A stretch of 64,000 nucleotides of DNA from NCBI RefSeq assembly GCF_007997005.1, contig NZ_VOSL01000147.1, positions 31,568 through 95,567 on the forward strand. Reading direction: 5' to 3'. The notes beneath the pieces are model-generated. The model saw nothing but the letters and a program-made list of their open reading frames with translations, had not been told where the DNA came from and did no database searches. Shown here piece after piece: positions 17,144 to 25,067 of the stretch (the stretch's first letter is position 1; each line of letters begins with the position of its first letter). Position numbers and translations under genes: made by a program. Source of the stretch: Lujinxingia vulgaris. GTDB taxonomy: Bacteria; Myxococcota_A; Bradymonadia; Bradymonadales; Bradymonadaceae.

Positions 17144-19711
17144 TCAATGAAGGCGCAGGGGGTGGGACGGAAGCATCAGCGTTTGGCCCTGCTCGAAGTA
17201 AAGAGGCCACAGCGCCTGGGTCTCGACCGTCTCCAACGCGCGACGAAAGGCACCCTGAGGCAGATGATCGAGCAGCCGCGGCGCGCTGGCGGCCGGGTCG
17301 GCGGCGACGAAGGCACGCAGCCAGGCGCCAAAGCCCTGCGGCGCGGGCAACCCGCTCATGCCACCGTAGCTCGTCACCTCAGCGCGATCCGGAGCCAGCC
17401 CGGCCAGCTCCTCGGCACGGCGCACCGCGTCGAGGATGCCGCCGATCGAGTCGACCAGCTTCGCATCTTTCGCTGCCGTCCCCGTCCATACGCGCCCGCG
17501 GGCCACCTTGTCGAGCGCATCGGCACTCAACGGCCGCCCGGCCGAAGCCTGCGTCAAAAAGAGGCGGTAGAGGTAGGTCATCGTCTCACTGACCCCCTCC
17601 AACTCCTCCTCACTCCAGCCTCGCCACAGCGAGAAGACCCCGGCGCGCTCTCCGCGCTGCACCGGCGTCGAGCTCACACCCAGTCGGCTGGCGAAGCGCT
17701 CGAAGTTGAACTTTCCGGCAAAGATGCCGATCGAGCCGGTCAGCGTGTTGGGGGTCGCAAAGATCTCATCGGCGCCCGCCGCCACATAATACCCGCCGCT
17801 GGCCGCCACATTGCCCATCGAGGCGATGACCGGCTTGGTCCGCGCCAGCGCCCGCACCTCCCGGTAGATCAGGTCGCTTGCCAGCGCGCTGCCCCCCGGG
17901 CTGTCGATGCGCAGCACCACCGCCTTCACCAGGTCGTTGCTCGCGAGCTGCCGCAACGTGGCGTTCACGCTGGCGGCGCCGGTCATCACGCTGCCTCCCA
18001 GCGGGGAGCGACCCGAGCCGCCGTCGATGATCGCCCCGTCGATGTAGACCACCGCGATCTCCGGACGCAGCCCCCAGGCCTCATCATCGATGACCACCGG
18101 TCGGTAGCCCTGCTCGACGCGAACCCCGGAACCAAAAAGTTCGCGCATCCGCTCGGGAAGCTCGTCATCATACACCAGCGCATCCACAAGGCCCCGATCC
18201 AGCGCCTCATCCGGCAGCAGCGGGGCGTTGTCGACGATCGCCTTGAACGCCTCGGCTTCCAGCCCCCGACGCAGCGCGATGCGGCTCGTCAGCTCGTCAT
18301 AAATCGCCTCGACATACTCCCCGGTCTGCTCCAGCGCCTCTTCGGAAGGCATCGCGTTCACAAAGGCCTCCGGCGCTGACTTGTACGCGCCAATGCGCAC
18401 GAACTCCGCTTCCACGCCCAGGTTTTCCAGCAGCCCCTGGTAGCTGGTCAGCTCGGCCTGCAGTCCGGTCGGAGCATAAGGCGTCGCCGGCAGCATCCAC
18501 ACCTCGCGCGCGGCGGAGGCCGCATAGATGCCGGCGGTGGTCGTCGAACTCATCAACGCCACGCTGTGTTTGCCCGCTTCATGAAGTCGCTGGAATGCCT
18601 GATGCAGTTCCCAGAGCTGGCCGTAGCCCAGGTTGAAGTTGCCAACCCCCAGGATCACGCCGGCCACAGTGGGGTCGTTGGTGATCGCGTCGATATCTTC
18701 CATCAGGTTCAGAAAACTTCGCGTCGACGGCCCGAAGAGCTGCGAGATGGCCTGCTCGGCGATCGAGTTGTCCAGGTCCAGCCGCACCCACCGCCGGGAC
18801 GAGCCCACCACCGAGCGCCGCCGCTGATTGCCCATCCACACCCGACCGTTGAGCGCATTAAACGCCACATCGGCGCTCTCGGTATCTTTGCTCAGCAGCG
18901 CCGCCACCGACGTCCCCAGAAGTCCCAGGCTCATCTCGGCGCCCGCGCTCATCGCCACCATGCGCGGCTCATGCTCCCGTTCGGTATCGAGTGTGATCGC
19001 GCTGCGCGCGAAGAGGCGCAGCCCCGGATACACTTCCCCCATCACCCGGGGCTCCACCGAGAGGAGACGAGCCCCGCGCACGTGGTAGAGCTCCGTGTCA
19101 AAGACCAGCCTTCCCTCAAACCCGCGCAGCGCAAGCCCCAGCCCCAGCCGCATCGGCAGCGCGCTGTCTTGCTCCAGGTAGGCCGGCATCGCGTCACGCA
19201 CCATCATCCCCAGCCCCAGGTGCTCACCGATCCGCCACTGCATCCCCACATCCAGCGTGGTCAGGTCGTTGAGGCGCTCGCTGCTGCGGCTCCCGAACAT
19301 ATTGACGCCCAACCCCAGGCTGAAAAAGCGTGGCGCGGCCACCGCCATCCCCAGGGTGTACTTGCGATAGCTCCCGAGCTCCGGGCCGAGCTCCGGCCGC
19401 TTGAGCCACTGCACCTGGCCCCCCAGCCCCACATAACCATTGCCCAGCGCGAAGCTCGCCGCGTGGCCCGAGCCCAGAACGTTATCAAAGGCGTCCGAGG
19501 GGATCAGGTAGCGGTACCCCAGCTCCGAGCCCTTCACAAACCCCAGCCCGGCGGGGTTGACCTCCAGGCTGGCGCTGTCGGCCTGGGTGGTCAGTGAGCT
19601 GTCCGGCACTGCCACCCCCTGGCTCGGCGAGGGTTGGGCAACCAGGGAGGAGGGCAGCAAAAGCGCGAGGGTGGCGAGCAGCAGCGCGACGCGCTGGCGA
19701 GGGCAGTTCAT
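17144..19711 (-). CDS. SppA-type S49 peptidase fused to an N-terminal beta-barrel-like domain
   Basis: The 855-residue protein has a signal peptide (ALLLPSSLVAQ) and about 270 residues of Gly/aromatic-rich alternating strands resembling an outer-membrane barrel (GYRYLIPSDAFDNVLGSGHA, GNGYVGLGGQVQWL). Two tandem S49 domains follow. The catalytic Lys is in RIGAYKSAPE (about residue 444). The catalytic Ser is in NVAASGGYY (about residue 638), and IDSPGGSALASD is also present, so the Ser/Lys dyad of protease IV is complete. SppA enzymes degrade cleaved signal peptides or lipoproteins in the inner membrane. The N-terminal region suggests outer-membrane placement instead. The ATG at 19711 is preferred because the signal peptide starts there; AAGGA lies 8 nt upstream. 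Confidence 0.82.
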   Translation of the reverse strand: MNCPRQRVALLLATLALLLPSSLVAQPSPSQGVAVPDSSLTTQADSASLEVNPAGLGFVKGSELGYRYLIPSDAFDNVLGSGHAASFALGNGYVGLGGQVQWLKRPELGPELGSYRKYTLGMAVAAPRFFSLGLGVNMFGSRSSERLNDLTTLDVGMQWRIGEHLGLGMMVRDAMPAYLEQDSALPMRLGLGLALRGFEGRLVFDTELYHVRGARLLSVEPRVMGEVYPGLRLFARSAITLDTEREHEPRMVAMSAGAEMSLGLLGTSVAALLSKDTESADVAFNALNGRVWMGNQRRRSVVGSSRRWVRLDLDNSIAEQAISQLFGPSTRSFLNLMEDIDAITNDPTVAGVILGVGNFNLGYGQLWELHQAFQRLHEAGKHSVALMSSTTTAGIYAASAAREVWMLPATPYAPTGLQAELTSYQGLLENLGVEAEFVRIGAYKSAPEAFVNAMPSEEALEQTGEYVEAIYDELTSRIALRRGLEAEAFKAIVDNAPLLPDEALDRGLVDALVYDDELPERMRELFGSGVRVEQGYRPVVIDDEAWGLRPEIAVVYIDGAIIDGGSGRSPLGGSVMTGAASVNATLRQLASNDLVKAVVLRIDSPGGSALASDLIYREVRALARTKPVIASMGNVAASGGYYVAAGADEIFATPNTLTGSIGIFAGKFNFERFASRLGVSSTPVQRGERAGVFSLWRGWSEEELEGVSETMTYLYRLFLTQASAGRPLSADALDKVARGRVWTGTAAKDAKLVDSIGGILDAVRRAEELAGLAPDRAEVTSYGGMSGLPAPQGFGAWLRAFVAADPAASAPRLLDHLPQGAFRRALETVETQALWPLYFEQGQTLMLPSHPLRLH

Positions 19712-19779
19712 AGGGATGGTCCTTGCATCAAGACACGGGCAGCGACCCTCGCGCGCCTCAATGCGGGCGCGCCGGGGCA

Positions 19780-20862
19780 TCAATTGAAGTCAGCTTCCAC
19801 ACCGTCTTCCGGCACCGGCGCCGGGGCGGCCTGGGTCGGGGGCACCACCGGCGCTGCGGGACTTGCACCTTGCTCCAACTCACCGGAGGTTTTGACGATG
19901 CGCATCACCTGATCAAAGAGGATCTTCGCCTCATCGTTGGTCATCGAGGTCGATACGAAAAGATCAGCCGCCTGCTGACGCACCGCCAGGTTTTGCGCGG
20001 CGGGCCCGAGGCCAAACATCGCCACCAGCGGGTTGCTCAGCGCCTGCTGTCGGGCTGAAGCGATCTCCTGCGCCGAGACCCGCGCGCGCTCGTCGTCGCG
20101 CATCGTCATCACCATCGACGCCAGCACGCGCGACTTCAGCCGCACGCTCAGCGCCGCAAAGCTCGCGTCACCGGCCTCCCCCTCATAGTTCGGCTGAATC
20201 ATCATCACCACCCCTGGCGCCTCTCCCAACTTGGCCAGCGCGCCCACAAAGCGGGCGCCCAGCCGCTCGCCACGCTCCAGCCGCGCGAGCACCTCATCGC
20301 GATAGGCGCGCTCTCCGGTGAGCACCAGAACCGCGTTGGGCGCCAGCGTGACCACATCGATCTGCGCGGTGCGCACCCCGGCGCGCTCCCCCACGCTCAG
20401 CGCCGCGGCGTCCGAGTTGCGCGCCCGTACGCCTTCCAGGACCTTGCCCGCCTCAAAGTCACCTCGCGCCGCCAGCACCGAACCTCGCACCGAGCTCAAG
20501 TCCAGGCTCGACGGATCCATCGGGTTGGCCCCGCCGCTGAGCATCGCCAGGTTCAGGGGCGGAGTGTCCGAGAGGATCACCAGCTCATCGAGATCGGTCT
20601 GAACCTCGATCTGCAGCGTCTCTTCCACCGCCGAGAGCGCCGGCCCCACCGCCGGATGCGAGCGCATCCACCCCAGCGCTGCGCGGAAAAATGGCGAGTC
20701 GCGCGTCTCGTCGAAGTCCACCGCCATCACCGCGTCGTGTCCGCCGGGCAGCGTCTCCAGAAGATCGCCCATCGCAAAGGCGGGCAGCGTCGTCAGCAAC
20801 ACCAGCGCGCTCACGCCAAAGGTCAGCGCCGATCGCATCAGCATAGATAAGTTCGTCTTCAT
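19780..20862 (-). CDS. Hypothetical exported protein
   Basis: The 360-residue product begins at an ATG at 20862 after GGGAG and has a signal peptide (LVLLTTLPAFAMGD). The mature part is a mixed alpha/beta protein with repeated segments of hydrophobic strands (AVMAVDFDETRDSPFFRAAL, GVVMMIQPNYEG). It ends in a Pro/Ala/Val-rich tail that looks disordered. The overall pattern resembles large exported proteins that monitor or bind other envelope proteins, but no family was recognised. It sits 68 bp upstream of the barrel-SppA gene on the same strand, so the two probably form an operon with miaE. Confidence 0.65.
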   Translation of the reverse strand: MKTNLSMLMRSALTFGVSALVLLTTLPAFAMGDLLETLPGGHDAVMAVDFDETRDSPFFRAALGWMRSHPAVGPALSAVEETLQIEVQTDLDELVILSDTPPLNLAMLSGGANPMDPSSLDLSSVRGSVLAARGDFEAGKVLEGVRARNSDAAALSVGERAGVRTAQIDVVTLAPNAVLVLTGERAYRDEVLARLERGERLGARFVGALAKLGEAPGVVMMIQPNYEGEAGDASFAALSVRLKSRVLASMVMTMRDDERARVSAQEIASARQQALSNPLVAMFGLGPAAQNLAVRQQAADLFVSTSMTNDEAKILFDQVMRIVKTSGELEQGASPAAPVVPPTQAAPAPVPEDGVEADFN

Positions 20863-21046
20863 CACGTGGCTCCCTGGTAGCGCGTCAGCCCCGGGCTCGG
20901 AGGGGCAAACATGTCGATGTCGCCTCACACTAGGTCTGGCCGCGAGGGGTGTAAAGGCGTGGCGCGGGTTTGTAAGCGAGCACCTGCCGCGCGTAGGATG
21001 ACCGCGCATCACGGGCTTGTGCCAATGTCCCGACGCCGCCACGCGC

Positions 21047-21069
21047 CACCTCACCTCACCTCACCTCAC
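21047..21069. repeat. Tandem CTCAC pentamer repeat before a start codon
   Basis: Four consecutive CACCT/TCACC units precede the ATG at 21078 by 9 bp and occupy the place of a ribosome binding site. Nothing else was recognised in the 215-bp divergent gap. Confidence 0.8.
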
Positions 21070-21077
21070 GAGGCATC

Positions 21078-21806
21078 ATGAATAACGAGACCATCCTCCC
21101 GCCCACGATCCTCACCCACCGTCGTACGGCCTACCGACCGGTCACCACCGAAGGCGACGGCGAGCTCACAGCGAGCAAGTTCAGCGGACGTCCCTGGCTT
21201 AAGGCGGATGAGAGCTGGCCCACCTGCCCCAACTGCAACACCGCGCAGCAGCTCTTTGTTCAGCTCAACCTCGCGAGCCTCCCTCCCGCAGAGCAAACAC
21301 GCCTGGGCGATCATGGTCTTCTGCAGCTCTTCTACTGCACCAGCAGCGATCCCCTCTGCGAGGTGCAATGCGAGGCCTACTTCCCCTTCGCGCGCAGCGT
21401 CATGGCCCGCCGCATCGACGACCCCTCGGCCCCCGCCAACACCGCAGCGCAAGGCCCTGCGGAGCCCCTCGCCGCGCGACGCATCGAAGGGTGGGAGGCC
21501 ATCGACGACGACGTCCCCGGCTGGGAGGAGCTCTATCAGATGGGCGACCAGCTCAGCCCCGAAGAGGAAGAAGCGCTCGACAAGGCCGAGCGCCCGGCCA
21601 CCGGCGATAAACTCGGCGGCTGGCCCGCCTGGGTCCAGGGCGTAGAGTACCCCTCCTGCCCGCAATGCGACGCGCGGATGGAGCTCGTCCTGCAGATCGA
21701 CTCCGAAGATAACCTCCCTTACATGTTTGGCGACATGGGCGCAGGCCACCTGACCTGCTGTCCGAACCACCCCGACGTGCTGACCTTTGCCTGGGCCTGC
21801 TACTGA
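21078..21806 (+). CDS. YwqG-like (DUF1963) protein
   Basis: The 242-residue protein has the DUF1963/YwqG hallmarks. An early Trp-Pro-x-Cys-x-x-Cys segment (ESWPTCPNCN) is followed by GGWPAWVQ, CPQCD and a C-terminal MGAGHLTCCPNHPDVLTFAWAC. The many Cys pairs could bind a metal. Function of the family is not established. There is no signal peptide. It is the first gene of a coupled group; its stop overlaps the next start by one base (TGATG). A clear Shine-Dalgarno sequence is absent, and the CTCAC repeats lie where it would be. Confidence 0.78.
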   Translation: MNNETILPPTILTHRRTAYRPVTTEGDGELTASKFSGRPWLKADESWPTCPNCNTAQQLFVQLNLASLPPAEQTRLGDHGLLQLFYCTSSDPLCEVQCEAYFPFARSVMARRIDDPSAPANTAAQGPAEPLAARRIEGWEAIDDDVPGWEELYQMGDQLSPEEEEALDKAERPATGDKLGGWPAWVQGVEYPSCPQCDARMELVLQIDSEDNLPYMFGDMGAGHLTCCPNHPDVLTFAWACY

Positions 21807-22819
21807 TGAGCGAGACGACCCCACACGACGAGGGACCCCGTTGGCTTCGCTGGGCGGTGACGGTGGCGATGCTCCCGGCGGCGCTGCTTGCCGCTGCGCT
21901 CCTGACCTACGCCGGCGGTGTCGGCGGCGAGCTCAACCCGATGCGCCTGGGTCTTGGGCTTGCGGTCATGGTCGCGATGCTCGCCTGGCCGGTGATGCTC
22001 GGCGTCAAACGCGGCGGGTTGCTGGTGGCGCTGGTGGCCGCGCTCGTAGGCGTCTTTTTCATCGCGCAGCGCCCGGCCACCGAGCGCGACTGGCAGGAGA
22101 ACGTCTCCCGCGCGCCCCGCGCCACCATCGAGGGCAGGGAGGTCACGCTGCGCCATGTTCGCGACTTCCGCTACAGCGAGGATGGCGAGGTCGAAGAAGC
22201 CCGCTGGTACGATGCGACCTACAACCTCGACCAGATGAAGCAGGCCTACTTTGTCCTCACAACCTTCGGCGGGGTGCCCGGGGTGGCGCATGTTATGGTG
22301 AGCTTTGAGTTTGAAGACGGCCGTTTTGTGGTGCTCTCCGCCGAAGCCCGACGAGAAGTTGGCGAGAGCTACGATCCGATCGGCGGGATGTTTCGCCAGT
22401 ACGAGCTCTTCTACGTCGCCGCCGATGAACGCGACGCGTTGGGGCTTCGCACCCGCGTTCACAAAGACCCGACCTGGGTCATCCCCATGAACGCCGGACC
22501 GGAGAAGACCGCGGCGTTCTTCGTCGACATGGTCGAGCGTATGGAGGCCCTGGCCACCGAGCCCGGCTGGTACCACACGGTGCTCAACTCCTGCTCCTCC
22601 AACCTGGCCGCCCACTATGAGCGCATCAACGCCGTCGAACTTCCGCCGGACTACCGGGTGCTGCTCCCCGGGTTCAGCGAAGAGCTCATCGCCGAGCTCG
22701 ATCTGCTGCCCGAAGGCATGAGCGTCGCGCAGGCGCGCGAACGCTATCTGATCAACGAACGGGCGCTCGCAGCGCCTCTCGACGCGAACTTCTCCGAGGC
22801 CATCCGCAGCACGCCCTGA
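21806..22819 (+). CDS. DUF4105 / Lnb N-terminal-like membrane protein
   Basis: The 337-residue protein has three N-terminal hydrophobic helices (about 12-35, 46-64, 68-84) and then a periplasmic domain. That domain matches the DUF4105 family, best known from the N-terminal periplasmic part of Lnb lipoprotein N-acyltransferases. Matching features are WYDATYNLDQMKQAYFVLTTFGG, AHVMVSFEFEDGRFV and the motif NSCSSNL, which holds the predicted nucleophilic Cys. The domain is papain-like and may be a thioesterase or acyltransferase-like enzyme. The C-terminal half of Lnb is absent. It starts within the stop of the YwqG-like gene and is 49 bp from the GIDE-LemA gene. Confidence 0.75.
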   Translation: MSETTPHDEGPRWLRWAVTVAMLPAALLAAALLTYAGGVGGELNPMRLGLGLAVMVAMLAWPVMLGVKRGGLLVALVAALVGVFFIAQRPATERDWQENVSRAPRATIEGREVTLRHVRDFRYSEDGEVEEARWYDATYNLDQMKQAYFVLTTFGGVPGVAHVMVSFEFEDGRFVVLSAEARREVGESYDPIGGMFRQYELFYVAADERDALGLRTRVHKDPTWVIPMNAGPEKTAAFFVDMVERMEALATEPGWYHTVLNSCSSNLAAHYERINAVELPPDYRVLLPGFSEELIAELDLLPEGMSVAQARERYLINERALAAPLDANFSEAIRSTP

Positions 22820-22868
22820 TTCAACGCCCCGCACCATCGCCGAGCCTCACTCGCACTCTGGAGCCACC

Positions 22869-24227
22869 ATGGACGTCAGCCTCATTCGCCACCTCACGCT
22901 GATCGACGACGTCTGGCAGGGCGCCCGCCTGGCGAGCGTCTCCCTGGCCGACCTCGGGCTCTTGCTGGGCGTGGCGCTGATGCTCTTTCTGGCCTTCCGC
23001 GCGCTGGCCCAAAAGCGCTTCATCGAAGATCTGCCCCTCTCAACCTGCGCCGGCCTGACGGTGGGGATGTGCCGTGTGCGCGGCAAAGCGCGTGCCGACG
23101 GTGAGCACGACCTCTTAAGAGCGCCCGGTTCAAACTCACCGGTGGTGTACTGGTCGGAGCGGGTCGAAGAGCAGGTCGCCGTGGTGGACGAGGCCCCCCC
23201 GACTCGGCGCCGCCGCCGTCATCGACGCGTGCGTTATGAGTGGCGCGAGGTCAGCCGTCGCGCCTCTCGCGCATCCTTCTGGCTCGAAGACGAGACCGGC
23301 CGCGTCGAGGTCGACCCGCAGGGGGCGCAGATGCACACCCGCGTCGACTTCCAGGAGGTGATCGAGACCGGAGGGCCCAACACTCGCCGACGCTCCCGGG
23401 CGAGGCGACGCGGTGGGCGCACGGGCCTTCGCCGCCGCGAGGTTCGGGTGATTCATCCTGGCGAGGAGGTCAGCATCATCGGGCCTGCCCGGTTGGTGGA
23501 GGCGGGCGACAGGTTGCGCATCGGCCCCGGACACTGGAGCGCGCCGGCCTATGTGATCACGACCCTGGGTGAAGCGAAGATCACACGCAACTACGGGCGG
23601 TGGGCGCTCTTTTTACTCCTGGTGGCGATCGCCATCCTCGGCTGGTGGGTCGGCTCGGATGACCTGCTGGCGATGAAGACGGCGGCGCCCGGAGGACCGA
23701 CCTCCGAACCCTACCCCGGCGCGCGTGCGCTGCTGATGGTCTGGGCGCTTGCCTGCGTGGTGGTGCTCTACCTCAAGGTGATCCTCGACGGGATGGTCGC
23801 GCTGCAGAACCGCGTCGAGCGGGCCTGGTCGATGCTGGAGGTGGAGCTGGCCCGGCGCCATCGCCTCATTACAACGCTCGTCGAACTGGTCCGCGGCTAT
23901 GGCGCGAGGGAGGCCGAACTGCTGCGCGAGCTCACCCGACGTCGCGCGCTGGCGCAGCCCGGCGAAGACCCTGTGGCGGGTGGCGACGCCCTGGCGGAGG
24001 CCTACCCTGATCTTCGCGTCAGCGAGCATTACCGACGGTTGATGGAAGAGCTTCGCGCTACAGAAGATCGCGTGGCCCGGGCCCGAGCCTTTTACAACGA
24101 CTCCGTCGAACGCCATAACACGCGCCTGCAGCGCTTCCCCGACAGCCTGGTCGCGCGCGCCCTCGGCGTGCGTCCCGTGCCCGATGAACGCGAGCGCCGC
24201 CACACCAACGCCGCGAGCGTCCGATGA
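22869..24227 (+). CDS. Fusion of GIDE (MULAN-like) domain and LemA domain
   Basis: The 452-residue membrane protein has helix 27-47, a cytosolic or periplasmic GIDE-type domain (about 60-240), two more helices (245-262 and 286-306) and a LemA domain (about 305-440). The GIDE part contains ARADGEHDLLRAPGSNSPVV and ASFWLEDETGRVEVDPQGA, then HPGEEVSIIGPA. These are characteristic of the module that in eukaryotic MULAN precedes a RING finger. No RING is present. The LemA part contains LQNRVERAWSMLEVELARRH. An Arg-rich insert (about 112-120, 173-190) interrupts the GIDE domain. It overlaps the next gene by 4 bp (ATGA). Role unknown; the architecture suggests membrane stress or protein quality control. 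Confidence 0.72.
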   Translation: MDVSLIRHLTLIDDVWQGARLASVSLADLGLLLGVALMLFLAFRALAQKRFIEDLPLSTCAGLTVGMCRVRGKARADGEHDLLRAPGSNSPVVYWSERVEEQVAVVDEAPPTRRRRRHRRVRYEWREVSRRASRASFWLEDETGRVEVDPQGAQMHTRVDFQEVIETGGPNTRRRSRARRRGGRTGLRRREVRVIHPGEEVSIIGPARLVEAGDRLRIGPGHWSAPAYVITTLGEAKITRNYGRWALFLLLVAIAILGWWVGSDDLLAMKTAAPGGPTSEPYPGARALLMVWALACVVVLYLKVILDGMVALQNRVERAWSMLEVELARRHRLITTLVELVRGYGAREAELLRELTRRRALAQPGEDPVAGGDALAEAYPDLRVSEHYRRLMEELRATEDRVARARAFYNDSVERHNTRLQRFPDSLVARALGVRPVPDERERRHTNAASVR

Positions 24228-25060
24228 AACGTGCAGGCGCACTGGCTGTGATCCTCATTGCATGTGGAGTCATCATGATGGCCTGGCAGAGCCGACTGAT
24301 CTTCTACCCGGAGCGCCTGGCGGCGGACTTCGACTTCGAACTCCCCCTGACCGCCGAAGAGGTGCGCATCCCAACCTCCGATGAGGAGGTGCTCAGCGGA
24401 GTGCTCTACCGCGCGCAGGCCAGCCGCGGCGTCATCCTCTACTTTCACGGCAACGCCGGCAGCCTGCGCACCTGGAAAGACGTCAGCTCCGACCTCGTCC
24501 CCCTGGGGTACGACACGCTGGTTGTCGACTACCGGGGCTATGGCAAGAGCACCGGTCGCATCACCGAGGCGGGGCTCTACGAAGATGGTCGCGCGGCCTA
24601 CCGCTGGCTGATGCAGCAGGGCTATCGCGCAGACGACGTGATCCTCTACGGCCGCAGCATCGGCAGCGGGGTGGCTTCAAAGCTGGCGAGTGAGGTCGAG
24701 GCCCGCGCGCTGGTTCTGGAGTCGCCTTTCAGCAGCCTGGTGGCCCTGGGACGCGAGCTGATGCCCTGGGCGCTGCCGCGGCTCACGCTGCGTTTTCGTT
24801 TCCCGAACCAGGATCATCTGGCGGAGACCACACTGCCGGTGCTTCTGCTTCACGGCAGCGAGGACGAGCTCATCGGGGCGCATCATAGCCAGACGTTGGC
24901 CGGGGCTCTTGGCGAGCGGGCCGAGCTTCACCTAATTGAGGGCGGCGCGCATAACGACCTCTCGAACTTCCCGCTTTACCACAGCGCGCTCGCGGCGTTT
25001 CTGACCCGTCACGCTGGGGAGGGGGCGGCGTTTGTGCCCACCTTAACCCTGGCACCTTAA
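24224..25060 (+). CDS. BEM46/ABHD13-like alpha/beta hydrolase
   Basis: The 278-residue protein has an N-terminal membrane anchor (about 5-22) and an alpha/beta-hydrolase domain. The nucleophile elbow is GRSIGSG, the acid is in HGSEDELI, and the base is in GGAHNDL. An HGNAG oxyanion segment and VDYRGYGKS precede it, as in the BEM46-like serine hydrolases. The substrate is unknown; relatives are lipases, depalmitoylases or peptidases. It overlaps the GIDE-LemA gene by 4 bp and ends 7 bp from the convergent minus-strand gene. Coupling with a Lnb-like domain protein and a GIDE protein suggests that acyl-ester processing at the membrane is a shared theme. Confidence 0.8.
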   Translation: MKRAGALAVILIACGVIMMAWQSRLIFYPERLAADFDFELPLTAEEVRIPTSDEEVLSGVLYRAQASRGVILYFHGNAGSLRTWKDVSSDLVPLGYDTLVVDYRGYGKSTGRITEAGLYEDGRAAYRWLMQQGYRADDVILYGRSIGSGVASKLASEVEARALVLESPFSSLVALGRELMPWALPRLTLRFRFPNQDHLAETTLPVLLLHGSEDELIGAHHSQTLAGALGERAELHLIEGGAHNDLSNFPLYHSALAAFLTRHAGEGAAFVPTLTLAP

Positions 25061-25067
25061 GCGAGGT

